From Pseudomonas sp. URMO17WK12:I2 (GTDB lineage Bacteria; Pseudomonadota; Gammaproteobacteria; Pseudomonadales; Pseudomonadaceae), in assembly GCF_003253735.1 (NCBI RefSeq), contig NZ_QKYW01000009.1, positions 153,558 to 217,557 of the forward strand: a stretch of 64,000 nt of DNA, read 5' to 3'. The notes beneath the pieces were generated by a model. The model worked only from the letters and a program-made list of their open reading frames with translations. It did not search any database and had not been told where the DNA came from. The position numbers and the translations under genes were made by a program. Positions within the stretch are counted from its first letter, which is position 1. Every line of letters starts with the position of its first letter. Shown here piece by piece: positions 1 to 14,056 of the stretch.

Positions 1-1
1 C

Positions 2-646
2 GGCGACTTGCCGGAGCACCATATCGAGCGCATCGAAGATCAGGACTGGGAGCGCAGCTGGATGGACGGCTTCGCGCCGATGCGTTTCGGCCAGCGCCTG
101 TGGATCGTGCCGAGCTGGCATGAAGCGCCGCAGCCGGACGCCGTCAACCTGCTGCTCGACCCGGGCCTGGCATTCGGCACCGGTACTCACCCGACCACCT
201 CGCTGTGTCTGCAGTGGCTCGACGGGCAGGCGCTGGAAGGCTGCAGCGTGCTGGATTTCGGCTGCGGCTCGGGCATCCTGGCCATCGCTGCCCTGCTGCT
301 CGGCGCGCCGCGTGCGGTGGGTACCGACATCGACCCGCAGGCCCTGGAAGCCTCGCGCGACAACGCCGGGCGCAACGGCATCGCCGATGAGCGTTTCCCG
401 GTCTACCTGCCGGCCGACCTGCCCCAGGAGCCCGCGGACGTAGTGGTCGCCAACATCCTCGCCGGCCCGCTGGTCAGCCTGGCGCCGCAGATCACCCGCC
501 TGGTGAAGAGCGGCGGCCGCCTTGCGCTATCAGGCATTCTCGCCGAGCAGGCCGAGGAAGTGCGCGCCGCCTACGCCGCCGACTTCCAGCTCGACCCGAC
601 CGCCACCCTGGACGGCTGGGTGCGCATCAGCGGCGTTCGCCACTAA
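2..646 (+). CDS. prmA: Ribosomal protein L11 methyltransferase PrmA (5' end missing)
   Basis: The window opens inside this gene; the reading frame is open from base 2 and about 214 C-terminal residues remain of a family length near 290, so the N-terminal substrate-recognition domain is largely lost off the edge. The protein trimethylates amino groups of ribosomal protein L11 using S-adenosylmethionine. The class I methyltransferase core is visible: a glycine-rich SAM loop (VLDFGCGSGILAI), the acidic TDID end of beta-2, and the ANILAGPL segment typical of PrmA. The GTGTHPTT motif just before the SAM loop is characteristic of the family. It precedes a zinc-ribbon gene and dusB-fis, the order found in P. 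aeruginosa (prmA-PA4851-dusB-fis). Truncation is due only to the window edge. Confidence 0.96.
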   Translation, partial: GDLPEHHIERIEDQDWERSWMDGFAPMRFGQRLWIVPSWHEAPQPDAVNLLLDPGLAFGTGTHPTTSLCLQWLDGQALEGCSVLDFGCGSGILAIAALLLGAPRAVGTDIDPQALEASRDNAGRNGIADERFPVYLPADLPQEPADVVVANILAGPLVSLAPQITRLVKSGGRLALSGILAEQAEEVRAAYAADFQLDPTATLDGWVRISGVRH

Positions 647-782
647 ACCCGTAGTCTGTTGCCACTCCAGCATGAGCGCGCCGTAGCCCGCAGTTGCGGG
701 CACGGCACTTAATGCTGCTTTTGCAATCTGTTGGGTTAGACTATCGCCCCGTTTTTGCCGCCCTGCGGCCGCCGGATTCAGC

Positions 783-2156
783 ATGACCGAAAGCTTCGTG
801 ACCCAATGCCCGAACTGCAGCACCAGTTTCCGCGTGAACCTGGCCCAGCTTGCCGTCGCCCAGGGTTCGGTGCGCTGCGGCGCCTGCCTGCAGGTATTCA
901 ACGCAGCCCGCCAGTTACGCGAGCAGGGCCATCACATTCCGGATATGCGCGCGGCCGCACCTGCAGCCCCCAAACCACCTGCACCTGCACCTGCACCTGC
1001 ACCTGCACCTGCACCGAGCATGGCAGCACCTCCTCCGGCGCCCGCCAAGCCGGCTGGCAAGCCGGATGACGGCACCCTGTGGATTCATGACGATCTGGAT
1101 CTCGATGACCTGGACCTCGACGAAGAGCTGGCCAAGCTCGAAGCCCAGGAGCAGCAGCTGTCCCGTCAGTTCCTCGAGCTCGACCTGCCCACACGGCAGA
1201 CGCCGCGCTTCGACGAACTGGCCGATGATGACGAGCCTGCCGAGGACGAACGCTGGGCCGAGGCCCTGCTGCGCGACGATCCGCCCGTCAGCAAGCTGGA
1301 GCTAGAGCCGCTCGCCGAGCGCAAGGCACCCAGCATCGATTTCGGCAAACCGCCGACCAGCAGCCAGCCGCCGGAACAGGTGCCACCGCTGCCCAAGACG
1401 CCCGGCCTGCGTGATGTGCTCGCGCCGACCAAGCCAGTCGTCGCAAGCCGTGACGAGGATGAGCCGCTCTTCAGCCTGAATGCGCAGCGCGATGACGAGC
1501 ACGAACCCGACCCGGTGATTGACGCGCACCAAGAAGACGCACCCGAACCACCGCCACTGGCGCCTTCGAAAGCACAGAAAGCCCGCCCACGCGCCGAACC
1601 GAACCTGCGCGGCGACGCCCTGTTCGAGCTCGAAGAGGAACCGCTGCAACTCGATTGGCGCCCGCCGCGCAAGCCCTGGGGCCGCTGGATCGGTTGGGGC
1701 CTGCTCAACCTGCTGGCCGCCACTGCGCTGGCCGGGCAATACGTGATCTATCACTACGCCGAACTGGCCCGCCAGGATCAGTACCGCCCCTGGTTCGAAC
1801 AGATCTGCCCGACCATCGGCTGCAGCCTGCCGTCCAAGGTCGATATCGACCAGATCAAGAGCAGCAACCTGGTGGTGCGCAGCCACCCGGAATTCAGCGG
1901 TGCCCTGGTAGTTGACGCGATCCTCTACAATCGCGCGCCGTTCTCGCAGCCATTTCCGCTGCTGGAAATGCGCTTCGCCGATATCAACGGCCAGCTGATC
2001 GCCAGCCGCCGCTTCAAGCCCAGCGAGTACCTGGCCGGTGAACTGGCCGGCCAGGCGGAAATGCCGCCGCAGACACCGATCCATATCGCCCTCGACATCC
2101 TCGATCCGGGCGCCCGCGCGGTGAACTACAGCCTCAACTTCCACTCGCCCGAGTGA
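783..2156 (+). CDS. Zinc-ribbon and DUF3426 domain membrane protein
   Basis: A 457-residue protein of unknown function, conserved at this position between prmA and dusB in pseudomonads. The N-terminus is an MJ0042-type zinc ribbon with Cys9/Cys12 and Cys32/Cys35 (CPNC and CGAC knuckles). Next come a Pro-Ala repeat near residues 66-78 and a long acidic, low-complexity linker. One membrane helix lies around residues 299-328, with arginine/tryptophan-rich residues before it, followed by a C-terminal DUF3426 domain that should be outside the cytoplasm. The layout (cytoplasmic metal-binding head, disordered linker, single helix, extracytoplasmic domain) suggests a sensor or scaffold; this is inference from layout only. 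Confidence 0.85.
   Translation: MTESFVTQCPNCSTSFRVNLAQLAVAQGSVRCGACLQVFNAARQLREQGHHIPDMRAAAPAAPKPPAPAPAPAPAPAPSMAAPPPAPAKPAGKPDDGTLWIHDDLDLDDLDLDEELAKLEAQEQQLSRQFLELDLPTRQTPRFDELADDDEPAEDERWAEALLRDDPPVSKLELEPLAERKAPSIDFGKPPTSSQPPEQVPPLPKTPGLRDVLAPTKPVVASRDEDEPLFSLNAQRDDEHEPDPVIDAHQEDAPEPPPLAPSKAQKARPRAEPNLRGDALFELEEEPLQLDWRPPRKPWGRWIGWGLLNLLAATALAGQYVIYHYAELARQDQYRPWFEQICPTIGCSLPSKVDIDQIKSSNLVVRSHPEFSGALVVDAILYNRAPFSQPFPLLEMRFADINGQLIASRRFKPSEYLAGELAGQAEMPPQTPIHIALDILDPGARAVNYSLNFHSPE
976..1015 (+). repeat. In-frame hexanucleotide tandem repeat (CACCTG)
   Basis: Six perfect copies of CACCTG plus a partial seventh lie inside the zinc-ribbon/DUF3426 gene and encode an alternating Pro-Ala run. 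The unit is a multiple of three, so slippage would change linker length without breaking the frame. Confidence 0.9.
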
Positions 2157-2357
2157 AGCAAGCCAACCGATAGGCGGCAGTGCGCGGGCGGCCGTCTGTA
2201 TCGCGGCCGTCCGCCGGCGCGACCACGCAGCGCAGTCCAACTGTTCAGATTTTGTTCAAAACCACCTTTATCCGGTCATTCAGAGCGGGTATGATCTCCC
2301 CCCTTTTCGCACTCTCCTACTGGTCTCAACAGCACGTCTCTTGAGCAGGGAAGCCCT

Positions 2358-3356
2358 ATGTCGGCGCTAAGCATCGGCCCCTATACATTGCCCAATCGAC
2401 TGATCCTGGCCCCCATGGCCGGTGTCACCGATCAGCCATTCCGGCAGCTGTGCCGGCGCCTCGGCGCCGGCATGGTCGTGTCCGAGATGGTCACCAGCGA
2501 TGTGCGCCTGTGGAATACGCGCAAGTCGAGCCTGCGGATGATTCACGACGGTGATCCGGAGCCACGCTCGGTGCAGATCGCCGGTGGTGACCCGCAGATG
2601 CTCGCCGAGGCAGCCCGCGCCAATGTGCAGCTGGGCGCCCAGATCATCGACATCAACATGGGTTGCCCGGCCAAGAAGGTCTGCAACAAGGCAGCGGGTT
2701 CCGCACTGCTCAAGGACCAGCCGCTGGTGCAGGCGATTCTCGAGGCGGTAGTCGCTGCGGTCGATGTGCCGGTCACCCTGAAGATTCGCACCGGCTGGGA
2801 CCGACAGAACAAGAATGGTGTCGAAGTCGCGCGGATTGCCGAGCAGTGCGGCATCGTCGCCCTGGCCGTGCACGGGCGTACCCGCGCCGATCTGTACACC
2901 GGCGAAGCCGAGTACGACACCATCGCCGCGATCAAGCAGGCCGTATCGATTCCGGTATTGGCCAATGGCGACATCGACTCACCGGAAAAGGCCGCCCAGG
3001 TGCTGGCCGCTACCGGCGCCGATGGTCTGCTGATCGGCCGGGCGGCCCAGGGCCGCCCGTGGATTTTCAGAGAAATAGAGCATTACCTGCGCACCGGAGC
3101 ACATTGCCCGGCCCCTGCGCTGGCCGAGATCGAACGCATTCTGCTCGAGCACCTCGCCGCCCTGCACGCCTTCTATGGCGATGTGATGGGCGTGCGCATC
3201 GCTCGCAAGCATGTGGGCTGGTACCTCGCGACGCTGCCCGGCGCCCGCGAATTCCGAGCCCGGTTCAATCGTCTGGACAGCCAGGAGGCGCAATGTGCAA
3301 GCGTTCGCCAGTTCTTCGGTGAGCGCTACAACGATGAAAAAGAGGCTGCCGCATGA
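2358..3356 (+). CDS. dusB: tRNA-dihydrouridine synthase B
   Basis: A flavin-dependent enzyme that reduces specific uridines in the tRNA D-loop to dihydrouridine with NADPH. The 332-residue length fits DusB. Visible signatures are the N-terminal APMAGVTD FMN-binding strand, the INMGCPAKKV motif with the catalytic cysteine at about residue 103, and the VHGRTR and ANGDI phosphate-binding segments of the TIM barrel. The stop codon overlaps the fis start (ATGA), the dusB-fis operon arrangement found in gamma-proteobacteria, in which fis expression depends on dusB translation and the shared upstream promoter. A TATGAT hexamer at 2290-2295 is a possible -10 box. Confidence 0.97.
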   Translation: MSALSIGPYTLPNRLILAPMAGVTDQPFRQLCRRLGAGMVVSEMVTSDVRLWNTRKSSLRMIHDGDPEPRSVQIAGGDPQMLAEAARANVQLGAQIIDINMGCPAKKVCNKAAGSALLKDQPLVQAILEAVVAAVDVPVTLKIRTGWDRQNKNGVEVARIAEQCGIVALAVHGRTRADLYTGEAEYDTIAAIKQAVSIPVLANGDIDSPEKAAQVLAATGADGLLIGRAAQGRPWIFREIEHYLRTGAHCPAPALAEIERILLEHLAALHAFYGDVMGVRIARKHVGWYLATLPGAREFRARFNRLDSQEAQCASVRQFFGERYNDEKEAAA

Positions 3357-3673
3357 CAATGTTGACCGAGACTTTAGGAAGTGGGATTACACCCGTGAGC
3401 GACAACGCCAGTTTGAAACAGCACCTCAATACCCCGAGCGAAGAAGGCCAGACCCTGCGCGGCAGCGTCGAGAAAGCCCTGCACAACTACTTCGCTCACC
3501 TTGAGGGAGCGGACGTCACCGACGTCTACAACCTGGTGCTCACCGAAGTGGAAGCCCCACTGCTGGAGACCGTCATGAACTACGTGAAGGGCAACCAGAC
3601 CAAAGCCTCGGAGCTGCTGGGCCTGAACCGCGGCACCCTGCGCAAGAAACTCAAGCAGTACGACCTGCTGTAA
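3353..3673 (+). CDS. fis: DNA-binding protein Fis
   Basis: A small nucleoid-associated, DNA-bending protein that works as a homodimer and activates rRNA and other growth-rate-dependent promoters. The 106 residues end in the highly conserved Fis helix-turn-helix (NQTKASELLGLNRGTLRKKL). The N-terminal extension before LRGSVEKAL is the pseudomonad form. Its ATG overlaps the dusB stop codon by four bases, so translation is likely coupled. It is followed 20 bp downstream by a strong intrinsic terminator. Confidence 0.97.
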   Translation: MTMLTETLGSGITPVSDNASLKQHLNTPSEEGQTLRGSVEKALHNYFAHLEGADVTDVYNLVLTEVEAPLLETVMNYVKGNQTKASELLGLNRGTLRKKLKQYDLL

Positions 3674-3693
3674 ATCACCGAAATCCTGAAGAA

Positions 3694-3720
3694 GGGCGGC
3701 TCTGATGAGCCGCCCTTTTT
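3694..3720 (+). terminator. Intrinsic terminator of dusB-fis
   Basis: A perfect 9-bp stem (GGGCGGCTC / GAGCCGCCC) with a TGAT loop is followed directly by five T residues, 20 bp after the fis stop. Confidence 0.93.
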
Positions 3721-3748
3721 ACTGATTCCCCTGCTGATGGATCCTGTA

Positions 3749-5353
3749 ATGACCGACCAGACCACCCGCCTCCCCGTCCGCCGTGCGCTGATCAGCGTGT
3801 CCGACAAGACCGGCATCCTCGAATTCGCCCGCGAGCTCGTCGCCCTCAACGTGGAAATCCTCTCCACGGGCGGCACCTACAAGCTGCTCAAGGACAACGG
3901 CGTGGCAGCAGTGGAAGTGGCCGACTACACCGGCTTCCCGGAAATGATGGACGGCCGGGTAAAAACCCTGCATCCGAAGATCCACGGCGGTATCCTCGGC
4001 CGCCGTGCCCTCGACGGCGCGGTGATGGACGAGCACGGCATCAAGCCGATCGACCTGGTGGCAGTCAACCTGTACCCCTTCGCGGCCACCGTCGCCAAGC
4101 CGGGCTGCGACCTGGCCGATGCCATCGAGAACATCGATATCGGGGGGCCGACCATGGTGCGTTCGGCCGCCAAGAACCACAAAGACGTTGCCATCGTGGT
4201 CAATGCCGGCGACTACCAGGCGGTCATCGACTCCCTGAAGCTCGGTGGCCTGTGCTATGCCCAGCGCTTCGACCTGGCCCTCAAGGCCTTCGAGCACACC
4301 GCAGCCTACGACGGCATGATCGCCAACTACCTGGGCACCATCGACCAGGGCCGCGACAGCCTCTCCACCGATGACCGCAGCCTGTTCCCGCGCACCTTCA
4401 CCACGCAGTTCATCAAGGCGCAGGACATGCGCTACGGCGAGAACCCGCATCAGCAAGCGGCGTTCTACGTCGAGCATGCCGACGAAGCCTGCGTGGCCAC
4501 CGCCCTGCAGCTGCAGGGCAAGGAACTGTCGTTCAACAACGTGGCCGACACCGACGCCGCGCTGGAATGCGTGAAGAGCTTCGTCAAGCCGGCCTGCGTG
4601 ATCGTCAAGCATGCCAACCCGTGCGGCGTCGCCGTGGTGCCGGAAGACGAAGGCGGCATCCGCAAGGCCTACGACCTGGCCTATGCCACCGATACCGAGT
4701 CGGCGTTCGGCGGCATCATCGCCTTCAACCGCGAGCTGGACGCTGAAACCGCCAAGGCCATCGTCGAGCGTCAGTTCGTCGAAGTGATCATCGCGCCGAA
4801 AATCAGCGCCGCCGCCCGTGAGGTGGTGGCCGCCAAAGCCAACGTGCGCCTGCTCGAGTGCGGCGAGTGGCCAGCTACCCGTGCGCCGGGCTGGGACTAC
4901 AAGCGCGTCAACGGCGGCCTGCTGGTGCAGAGCCGCGACATCGGCATGATCACCGCCGATGACCTGAAGATCGTCACCCAGCGCGCACCAAGCGAGCAGG
5001 AAGTCCATGACCTGATCTTCGCCTGGAAAGTGGCCAAGTTCGTCAAATCCAACGCCATCGTCTACGCCAAGAACCGCCAGACCGTCGGCGTCGGCGCCGG
5101 CCAGATGAGCCGCGTCAACTCCGCGCGCATCGCCGGCATCAAGGCCGAGCACGCTGGCCTGCCGGTACCGGGCGCGGTCATGGCCTCGGACGCCTTCTTC
5201 CCGTTCCGCGATGGCATCGACAACGCCGCCAAGGCCGGCATCACCGCAGTGATCCAGCCCGGTGGTTCGATGCGCGACAACGAAGTGATCGCCGCCGCCG
5301 ACGAGGCAGGGATTGCCATGGTGTTCACCGGCATGCGCCATTTCAGGCACTAA
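3749..5353 (+). CDS. purH: Bifunctional AICAR formyltransferase / IMP cyclohydrolase
   Basis: Catalyses the last two steps of de novo purine synthesis: AICAR formylation with 10-formyl-THF and ring closure to IMP. The N-terminal MGS-like cyclohydrolase domain starts with RRALISVSDKTG, and the C-terminal AICARFT part carries KHANPCG, SAFGGI and the KSNAIVY segment. I chose the ATG at 3749 (534 residues, MTDQTTRLP) because the family protein starts there; an in-frame ATG at 3737 would add four residues. It follows the fis terminator and precedes purD, the fis-purH-purD-retS order of PAO1. Confidence 0.96.
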   Translation: MTDQTTRLPVRRALISVSDKTGILEFARELVALNVEILSTGGTYKLLKDNGVAAVEVADYTGFPEMMDGRVKTLHPKIHGGILGRRALDGAVMDEHGIKPIDLVAVNLYPFAATVAKPGCDLADAIENIDIGGPTMVRSAAKNHKDVAIVVNAGDYQAVIDSLKLGGLCYAQRFDLALKAFEHTAAYDGMIANYLGTIDQGRDSLSTDDRSLFPRTFTTQFIKAQDMRYGENPHQQAAFYVEHADEACVATALQLQGKELSFNNVADTDAALECVKSFVKPACVIVKHANPCGVAVVPEDEGGIRKAYDLAYATDTESAFGGIIAFNRELDAETAKAIVERQFVEVIIAPKISAAAREVVAAKANVRLLECGEWPATRAPGWDYKRVNGGLLVQSRDIGMITADDLKIVTQRAPSEQEVHDLIFAWKVAKFVKSNAIVYAKNRQTVGVGAGQMSRVNSARIAGIKAEHAGLPVPGAVMASDAFFPFRDGIDNAAKAGITAVIQPGGSMRDNEVIAAADEAGIAMVFTGMRHFRH

Positions 5354-5485
5354 AATCGGCCGCACTCGGACAGGCATCTGCGGCGTTGCAGCTGGCTCCG
5401 ATAATGCTCATTGCCAACAGGCAACTCCGCTTATCGAAACCCGCTGCGCCTTGCATCTACCAGCCCGATCGCGACCTCGGAATTT

Positions 5486-5519
5486 GTAGGGTGGATAACG
5501 CTTTGCTTATCCACCTAAC
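5486..5519. repeat. Short intergenic palindrome (GTAGGGTGGA family)
   Basis: In the purH-purD gap, GTGGATAA (5491-5498) pairs with TTATCCAC (5507-5514), and the flanking TAG/CTA bases nearly extend the stem. The outer GTAGGGTGGA sequence is shared with a longer palindrome at 30957-31034, which suggests one dispersed repeat family. Confidence 0.65.
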
Positions 5520-5552
5520 GGGCGCAAAGCCCGCCTCCATTGGGAGCCAGAC

Positions 5553-6842
5553 ATGAACGTATTGATCATCGGCAGCGGCGGTCGTGAACACGCCCTGGCC
5601 TGGAAAGTGGCGCAGGACAAGCGCATCGCCAAGGTATTCGTCGCCCCCGGCAACGCCGGCACCGCCACCGAGGCCAAGTGCGAGAACGTGGCCATCGACG
5701 TGCTGGACATCCAGGCGCTGGCCGACTTCGCCGAGCAGAACGTGCAGCTGACCATCGTCGGCCCGGAAGCACCACTGGTGAAGGGCGTGGTCGACCTGTT
5801 CCGCTCCCGCGACCTGGACATCTTCGGCCCCACCGCCGCCGCCGCCCAACTGGAAGGCTCCAAGGCGTTCACCAAGGACTTCCTGGCCCGCCAGAACATC
5901 CCGACGGCCGACTACCAGAATTTCACCGAGGTCGAGCCAGCGCTGGCCTACCTGCGCGAGAAGGGCGCGCCGATCGTGATCAAGGCCGACGGCCTGGCTG
6001 CGGGCAAGGGCGTGATCGTCGCCATGACCCTGCAGGAAGCCGAGGACGCCGTGCGCGACATGCTCTCCGGCAATGCCTTCGGTGACGCCGGCGCACGTGT
6101 GGTGATCGAGGAATTCCTCGATGGCGAAGAAGCCAGCTTCATCGTCATGGTCGATGGCCAGAACGTGCTGCCGATGGCCACCAGCCAGGACCACAAGCGC
6201 GTTGGCGACGCCGACAGCGGCCCGAACACCGGCGGCATGGGCGCCTACTCGCCGGCGCCAGTGGTGACCGCCGAGGTGCACAAGCGGGTGATGGACGAAG
6301 TCATCTACCCGACCGTGCGCGGCATGGCGGCTGAAGGCAACGTCTACACGGGCTTCCTGTACGCTGGCCTGATGATCGACAAGGCCGGCAAGCCTAAAGT
6401 CATCGAATTCAACTGCCGCTTTGGCGACCCGGAAACCCAGCCGATCATGGTGCGTCTGGAATCGTCTCTGGTCCTGCTGGTCGAGGCCGCACTGGCCAGG
6501 GCACTGGACAAGGTCGAAGCGACCTGGGATCCGCGCCCGACCGTGGGCGTAGTGCTGGCAGCCGGTGGTTATCCCGGCGACTATGCCAAAGGCGACGTGA
6601 TCATCGGGCTGGACGATGCCGCGCAGCTGGAAGGCAAGGTGTTCCATGCCGGCACTGCGCTGCAGGATGGCCAGGTGGTTACCGCTGGCGGTCGCGTACT
6701 GTGTGCCACTGCCATTGGCGCCAGCGTGGCGGACGCCCAACAGCAGGCCTATCGCCTGGCCGAGAAGATCCGCTGGAACGGCATGTTCCATCGCAACGAC
6801 ATCGGCTACCGGGCGATCGCCCGCGAGCGCGGCGAAAACTGA
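5553..6842 (+). CDS. purD: Phosphoribosylamine-glycine ligase (GAR synthetase)
   Basis: Joins glycine to phosphoribosylamine with ATP in the second step of purine synthesis. The 429-residue length is typical. Domains: an N-terminal Rossmann-like part starting MNVLIIGSGGREHALAWK, an ATP-grasp central domain (IVIKADGLAAGKGV, EEFLDGEEASF) and the PurD signature SGPNTGGMGAYSPAP, then the NCRFGDPETQ metal-binding loop. It lies downstream of purH, separated by a 199-bp gap with a palindrome, so it may have its own promoter. Confidence 0.97.
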   Translation: MNVLIIGSGGREHALAWKVAQDKRIAKVFVAPGNAGTATEAKCENVAIDVLDIQALADFAEQNVQLTIVGPEAPLVKGVVDLFRSRDLDIFGPTAAAAQLEGSKAFTKDFLARQNIPTADYQNFTEVEPALAYLREKGAPIVIKADGLAAGKGVIVAMTLQEAEDAVRDMLSGNAFGDAGARVVIEEFLDGEEASFIVMVDGQNVLPMATSQDHKRVGDADSGPNTGGMGAYSPAPVVTAEVHKRVMDEVIYPTVRGMAAEGNVYTGFLYAGLMIDKAGKPKVIEFNCRFGDPETQPIMVRLESSLVLLVEAALARALDKVEATWDPRPTVGVVLAAGGYPGDYAKGDVIIGLDDAAQLEGKVFHAGTALQDGQVVTAGGRVLCATAIGASVADAQQQAYRLAEKIRWNGMFHRNDIGYRAIARERGEN

Positions 6843-6965
6843 TGTAACACCAGGGCGGCATCGCGCGATGCCGCCCATCGGCAATACCGCAGGCAGGCGC
6901 TCAACCGGGCGGCCTGGCTGTCAGGATAGGGTTTCAGTTTCATAGTCTGTGCCACCTCGGCTGGC

Positions 6966-6971
6966 TATAAT
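6966..6971 (+). promoter_or_regulatory. Probable sigma-70 -10 box of retS
   Basis: A perfect TATAAT lies 31 bp before the retS GTG start. I see no good -35 hexamer 16-18 bp upstream, so promoter strength or activator need is unclear. Confidence 0.45.
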
Positions 6972-7001
6972 TCAGCCGTATAACCTAAAAGGGATTGCCA
7001 C

Positions 7002-9788
<2,787 letters not shown>

Positions 9789-9858
9789 TGCGGCTGCTAG
9801 AATTTTCGATGCCGCCCGCGCCGCCCAGGCACCGCCTACCCTTTTCGATAGAGCGCCC

Positions 9859-10743
9859 ATGGATATCAAGCAGCTCAAGTTTCTGATCGCCCTCGACGAA
9901 ACCCGCCACTTCGGCCAGGCCGCGACGCGCTGCCACGTGACCCAGCCGACGCTATCGATGCGCCTGCGCAACCTGGAGAACGAACTGGGCCTGGAGCTGG
10001 TACGCCGCGGCCAGCGTTTCGAAGGCTTCACCGCCGAAGGCGAGCGGGTACTGGCCTGGGCCCGCAGCCTGATGGCCGCCCACGATGGCCTGTACGCCGA
10101 GGCCGCTGCCTGCCGCGGGCAACTGGTCGGCACCCTGCGCCTGGGCGTGGTGCCGTTGTCCGGCTTCGACCCGATGGAGCTGGTACGGCTGTTCGCCGAG
10201 CAGCATCCCGGGCTGCGTTTCCAGCTGTTCGCCCTGAGCAGCGACCAGATTCTCGAACGCCTGGGCAGCAATCAGCTGGACCTGGGCCTCTCCTATCTGG
10301 ACCGCCTCGACCGCGAGCACTTCGACAGCCTGGAGCTGGCCGCCACCCGTATGGGCCTGCTGTATGACCGGAGGCATTTCCAGTTCACCGAAACCACCCT
10401 GCGCTGGGAGAACCTGATCGACCTGCCCCTGGGTTTGCTGTCGGCCGGCATGCACTTTCGCCAGTCGATCGACCACTGCTTCCGCTCGCGGGGCCTGACG
10501 CCCCTGCCCAAGCTGGAAACCGACGCCGTCCACCAGCTGCTGCAGGCGGTCAGTGCCGGCCTGTGCTGCTCGATCATGCCACTGCGCAACGGCCTGGCCG
10601 AATTCACCAACGAGCTGGTGCTCACGCCCATCGAGGACGCCCACACCCTCGCGCCCCTGGGCCTGATCATGCGTCGCGGGGCGCCTCGCTCGCCGCTGGC
10701 CGAGGCCTGCTTCGGCGAAGCGCACACGCTGATCAGCGCCTGA
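9859..10743 (+). CDS. LysR-family transcriptional regulator
   Basis: A 294-residue LysR-type regulator with the usual N-terminal winged helix-turn-helix (residues 1-60, FGQAATRCHVTQPTLSMRL) and a C-terminal two-lobe effector domain. It is close in look to the CynR/OxyR side of the family, but the paired redox cysteines expected of OxyR are not in the right context (only SIDHCFRS and GLCCSIMP are seen), so I do not call it OxyR. It follows retS by 70 bp on the same strand and its 3' end overlaps the convergent transporter gene by 11 bp. The effector and targets cannot be read from sequence; the convergent transporter is not an obvious target. Confidence 0.85.
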   Translation: MDIKQLKFLIALDETRHFGQAATRCHVTQPTLSMRLRNLENELGLELVRRGQRFEGFTAEGERVLAWARSLMAAHDGLYAEAAACRGQLVGTLRLGVVPLSGFDPMELVRLFAEQHPGLRFQLFALSSDQILERLGSNQLDLGLSYLDRLDREHFDSLELAATRMGLLYDRRHFQFTETTLRWENLIDLPLGLLSAGMHFRQSIDHCFRSRGLTPLPKLETDAVHQLLQAVSAGLCCSIMPLRNGLAEFTNELVLTPIEDAHTLAPLGLIMRRGAPRSPLAEACFGEAHTLISA

Positions 10744-12061
10744 ATGGCAACTCCTCGCTGCCTGCCTGGGGCGGCCTGTCGGTTTCGCCGCGGTCCGCGC
10801 GACCGCCCAGGTACCAGCCGAGCAGCCCCCAGATCGCCGCACAGACTGCGCCGATCACCGCAATCAATGCCACGCCGTAGCCGAGCATGTCGATCAGGCT
10901 CTTGGCCCAGCCGCTGAGCGCGTCACCGCCGCGATAGACCACCGTGTCGATGAAGTTTTTCGCCTTGTACTTGCTCTCGGCATCCAGCGGCGCGAAGAGC
11001 ATCTCGCGCCCCGGGCGCACGAAGGCGTACTCACCGATACGCCGCACGATCATCAGCCCGGCCAGCACCGCGAAGGTCGGCGCCAGGGCCAGGGCGAGAA
11101 AGCCCGCGCACATCAGCAGCGGCACCGCGGCCAGCAAGCTGCGCACGCCAAGGCGCTGGGCGACGCGGCCGGTAATGAACAGCTGGGCCAGCAGCGCACC
11201 GGCCTGCACCACGAAGTCGATCAGCCCGAAAACCCGCACCTGGGCATCGCGATCAGGGAAAAGCTCGGCGACCAGGCGCGCCTGCTCGAAATACAGAAAG
11301 GTCGTGACCGTGGCGAGCAGGATCACGAAGGCGCAAATGCCCAGCAGATAGGGCGAGGTGAACACCCGCGTCATGCCGCTGAACGGATTGCCTGCTACCG
11401 GGCGCCTGGGGCTCTCGGCCTGACTGGCGCCCGGGCGCCCCGCCCCGGCCCATTCGCGCCAGAGCATCAGGTAATGCTTGAGCGCCAGTGCGCCGGCCAA
11501 CAGCCCGGCTGCCAACATCACCAGGCCGCTGGCGCCGATGCTGGCGACCAGCAGCGTGCTCAGCGCCGGGCCGGCCAGGCCGCCAACGCTGGCGCCCGCA
11601 GCGATAAAGGCGAACAGACGCTTGGCCTGGGGCGAGTCGAATACATCGGCCATCAGGCTCCAGGCCACCGAGACCACGAACAGGTTGTAGACCGAGATCC
11701 ACACGTAGAACGTCCGCGCCAGCCACAGGCTGTCGGCCAGCACGCCGAATGCCACGGCAAAGGCCAGCAGGTTGAGGCAGAAGAAACCGTACACCCAGTC
11801 GATAAAGCGAATGCGCGGCACCCGCGAGTTGAGCCAGGCGAACAAGGGTACCGCCAGCAGCATGACCACGAAGGTCGCGGTGAACAGCCACTGCAGGTTT
11901 TCCACCCCGGCCTGAATGCCCATCGACTCGCGGATCGGCCGCAGCATGAAGTAGCCACAGAACAGGCAGAAGAACAGCGCAAAACCCGCCAACGCCGCGG
12001 TCAACTCGGCGGGCTGCGCATTGATCGCGCGGGCCAGGCGCTGGGGCGTAGATGGGGTCAT
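10733..12061 (-). CDS. MFS-type transporter, about 12 membrane segments
   Basis: A 442-residue integral membrane protein with about twelve hydrophobic segments starting at ALAGFALFFCLFCGYFMLRPIRE. The FFxxF-type first helix followed by RPIRESMG and the later KNFIDTVVYRGGDAL segment resemble proteins annotated as MFS or NTP/NDP-exchange-like transporters in proteobacteria; I cannot assign a substrate. The C-terminal tail is hydrophilic (DRGETDRPPQ). It converges on the LysR gene with an 11-bp overlap of coding ends, and recQ lies upstream on the same strand with a gap of 69 bp, so a transcript from recQ could read through. Confidence 0.8.
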   Translation of the reverse strand: MTPSTPQRLARAINAQPAELTAALAGFALFFCLFCGYFMLRPIRESMGIQAGVENLQWLFTATFVVMLLAVPLFAWLNSRVPRIRFIDWVYGFFCLNLLAFAVAFGVLADSLWLARTFYVWISVYNLFVVSVAWSLMADVFDSPQAKRLFAFIAAGASVGGLAGPALSTLLVASIGASGLVMLAAGLLAGALALKHYLMLWREWAGAGRPGASQAESPRRPVAGNPFSGMTRVFTSPYLLGICAFVILLATVTTFLYFEQARLVAELFPDRDAQVRVFGLIDFVVQAGALLAQLFITGRVAQRLGVRSLLAAVPLLMCAGFLALALAPTFAVLAGLMIVRRIGEYAFVRPGREMLFAPLDAESKYKAKNFIDTVVYRGGDALSGWAKSLIDMLGYGVALIAVIGAVCAAIWGLLGWYLGGRADRGETDRPPQAGSEELPFRR

Positions 12062-12130
12062 GGCGTGGGATCCAGGTTCGAAACCTTGCAGTATGGCTCA
12101 CTGCACCACGCCGACCCTGGCAGCGCCTAC

Positions 12131-14056
<1,926 letters not shown>

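Noticed and set aside
976..1015. Tandem repeat as a CRISPR array
   Set aside because: The unit is six bases, has no spacers and encodes Pro-Ala inside a gene. No CRISPR-like repeat-spacer pattern was seen in the window.
9859..10743. LysR gene as oxyR
   Set aside because: The two redox cysteines of OxyR are not in their conserved contexts and the gene is not beside recG or a peroxidase gene.
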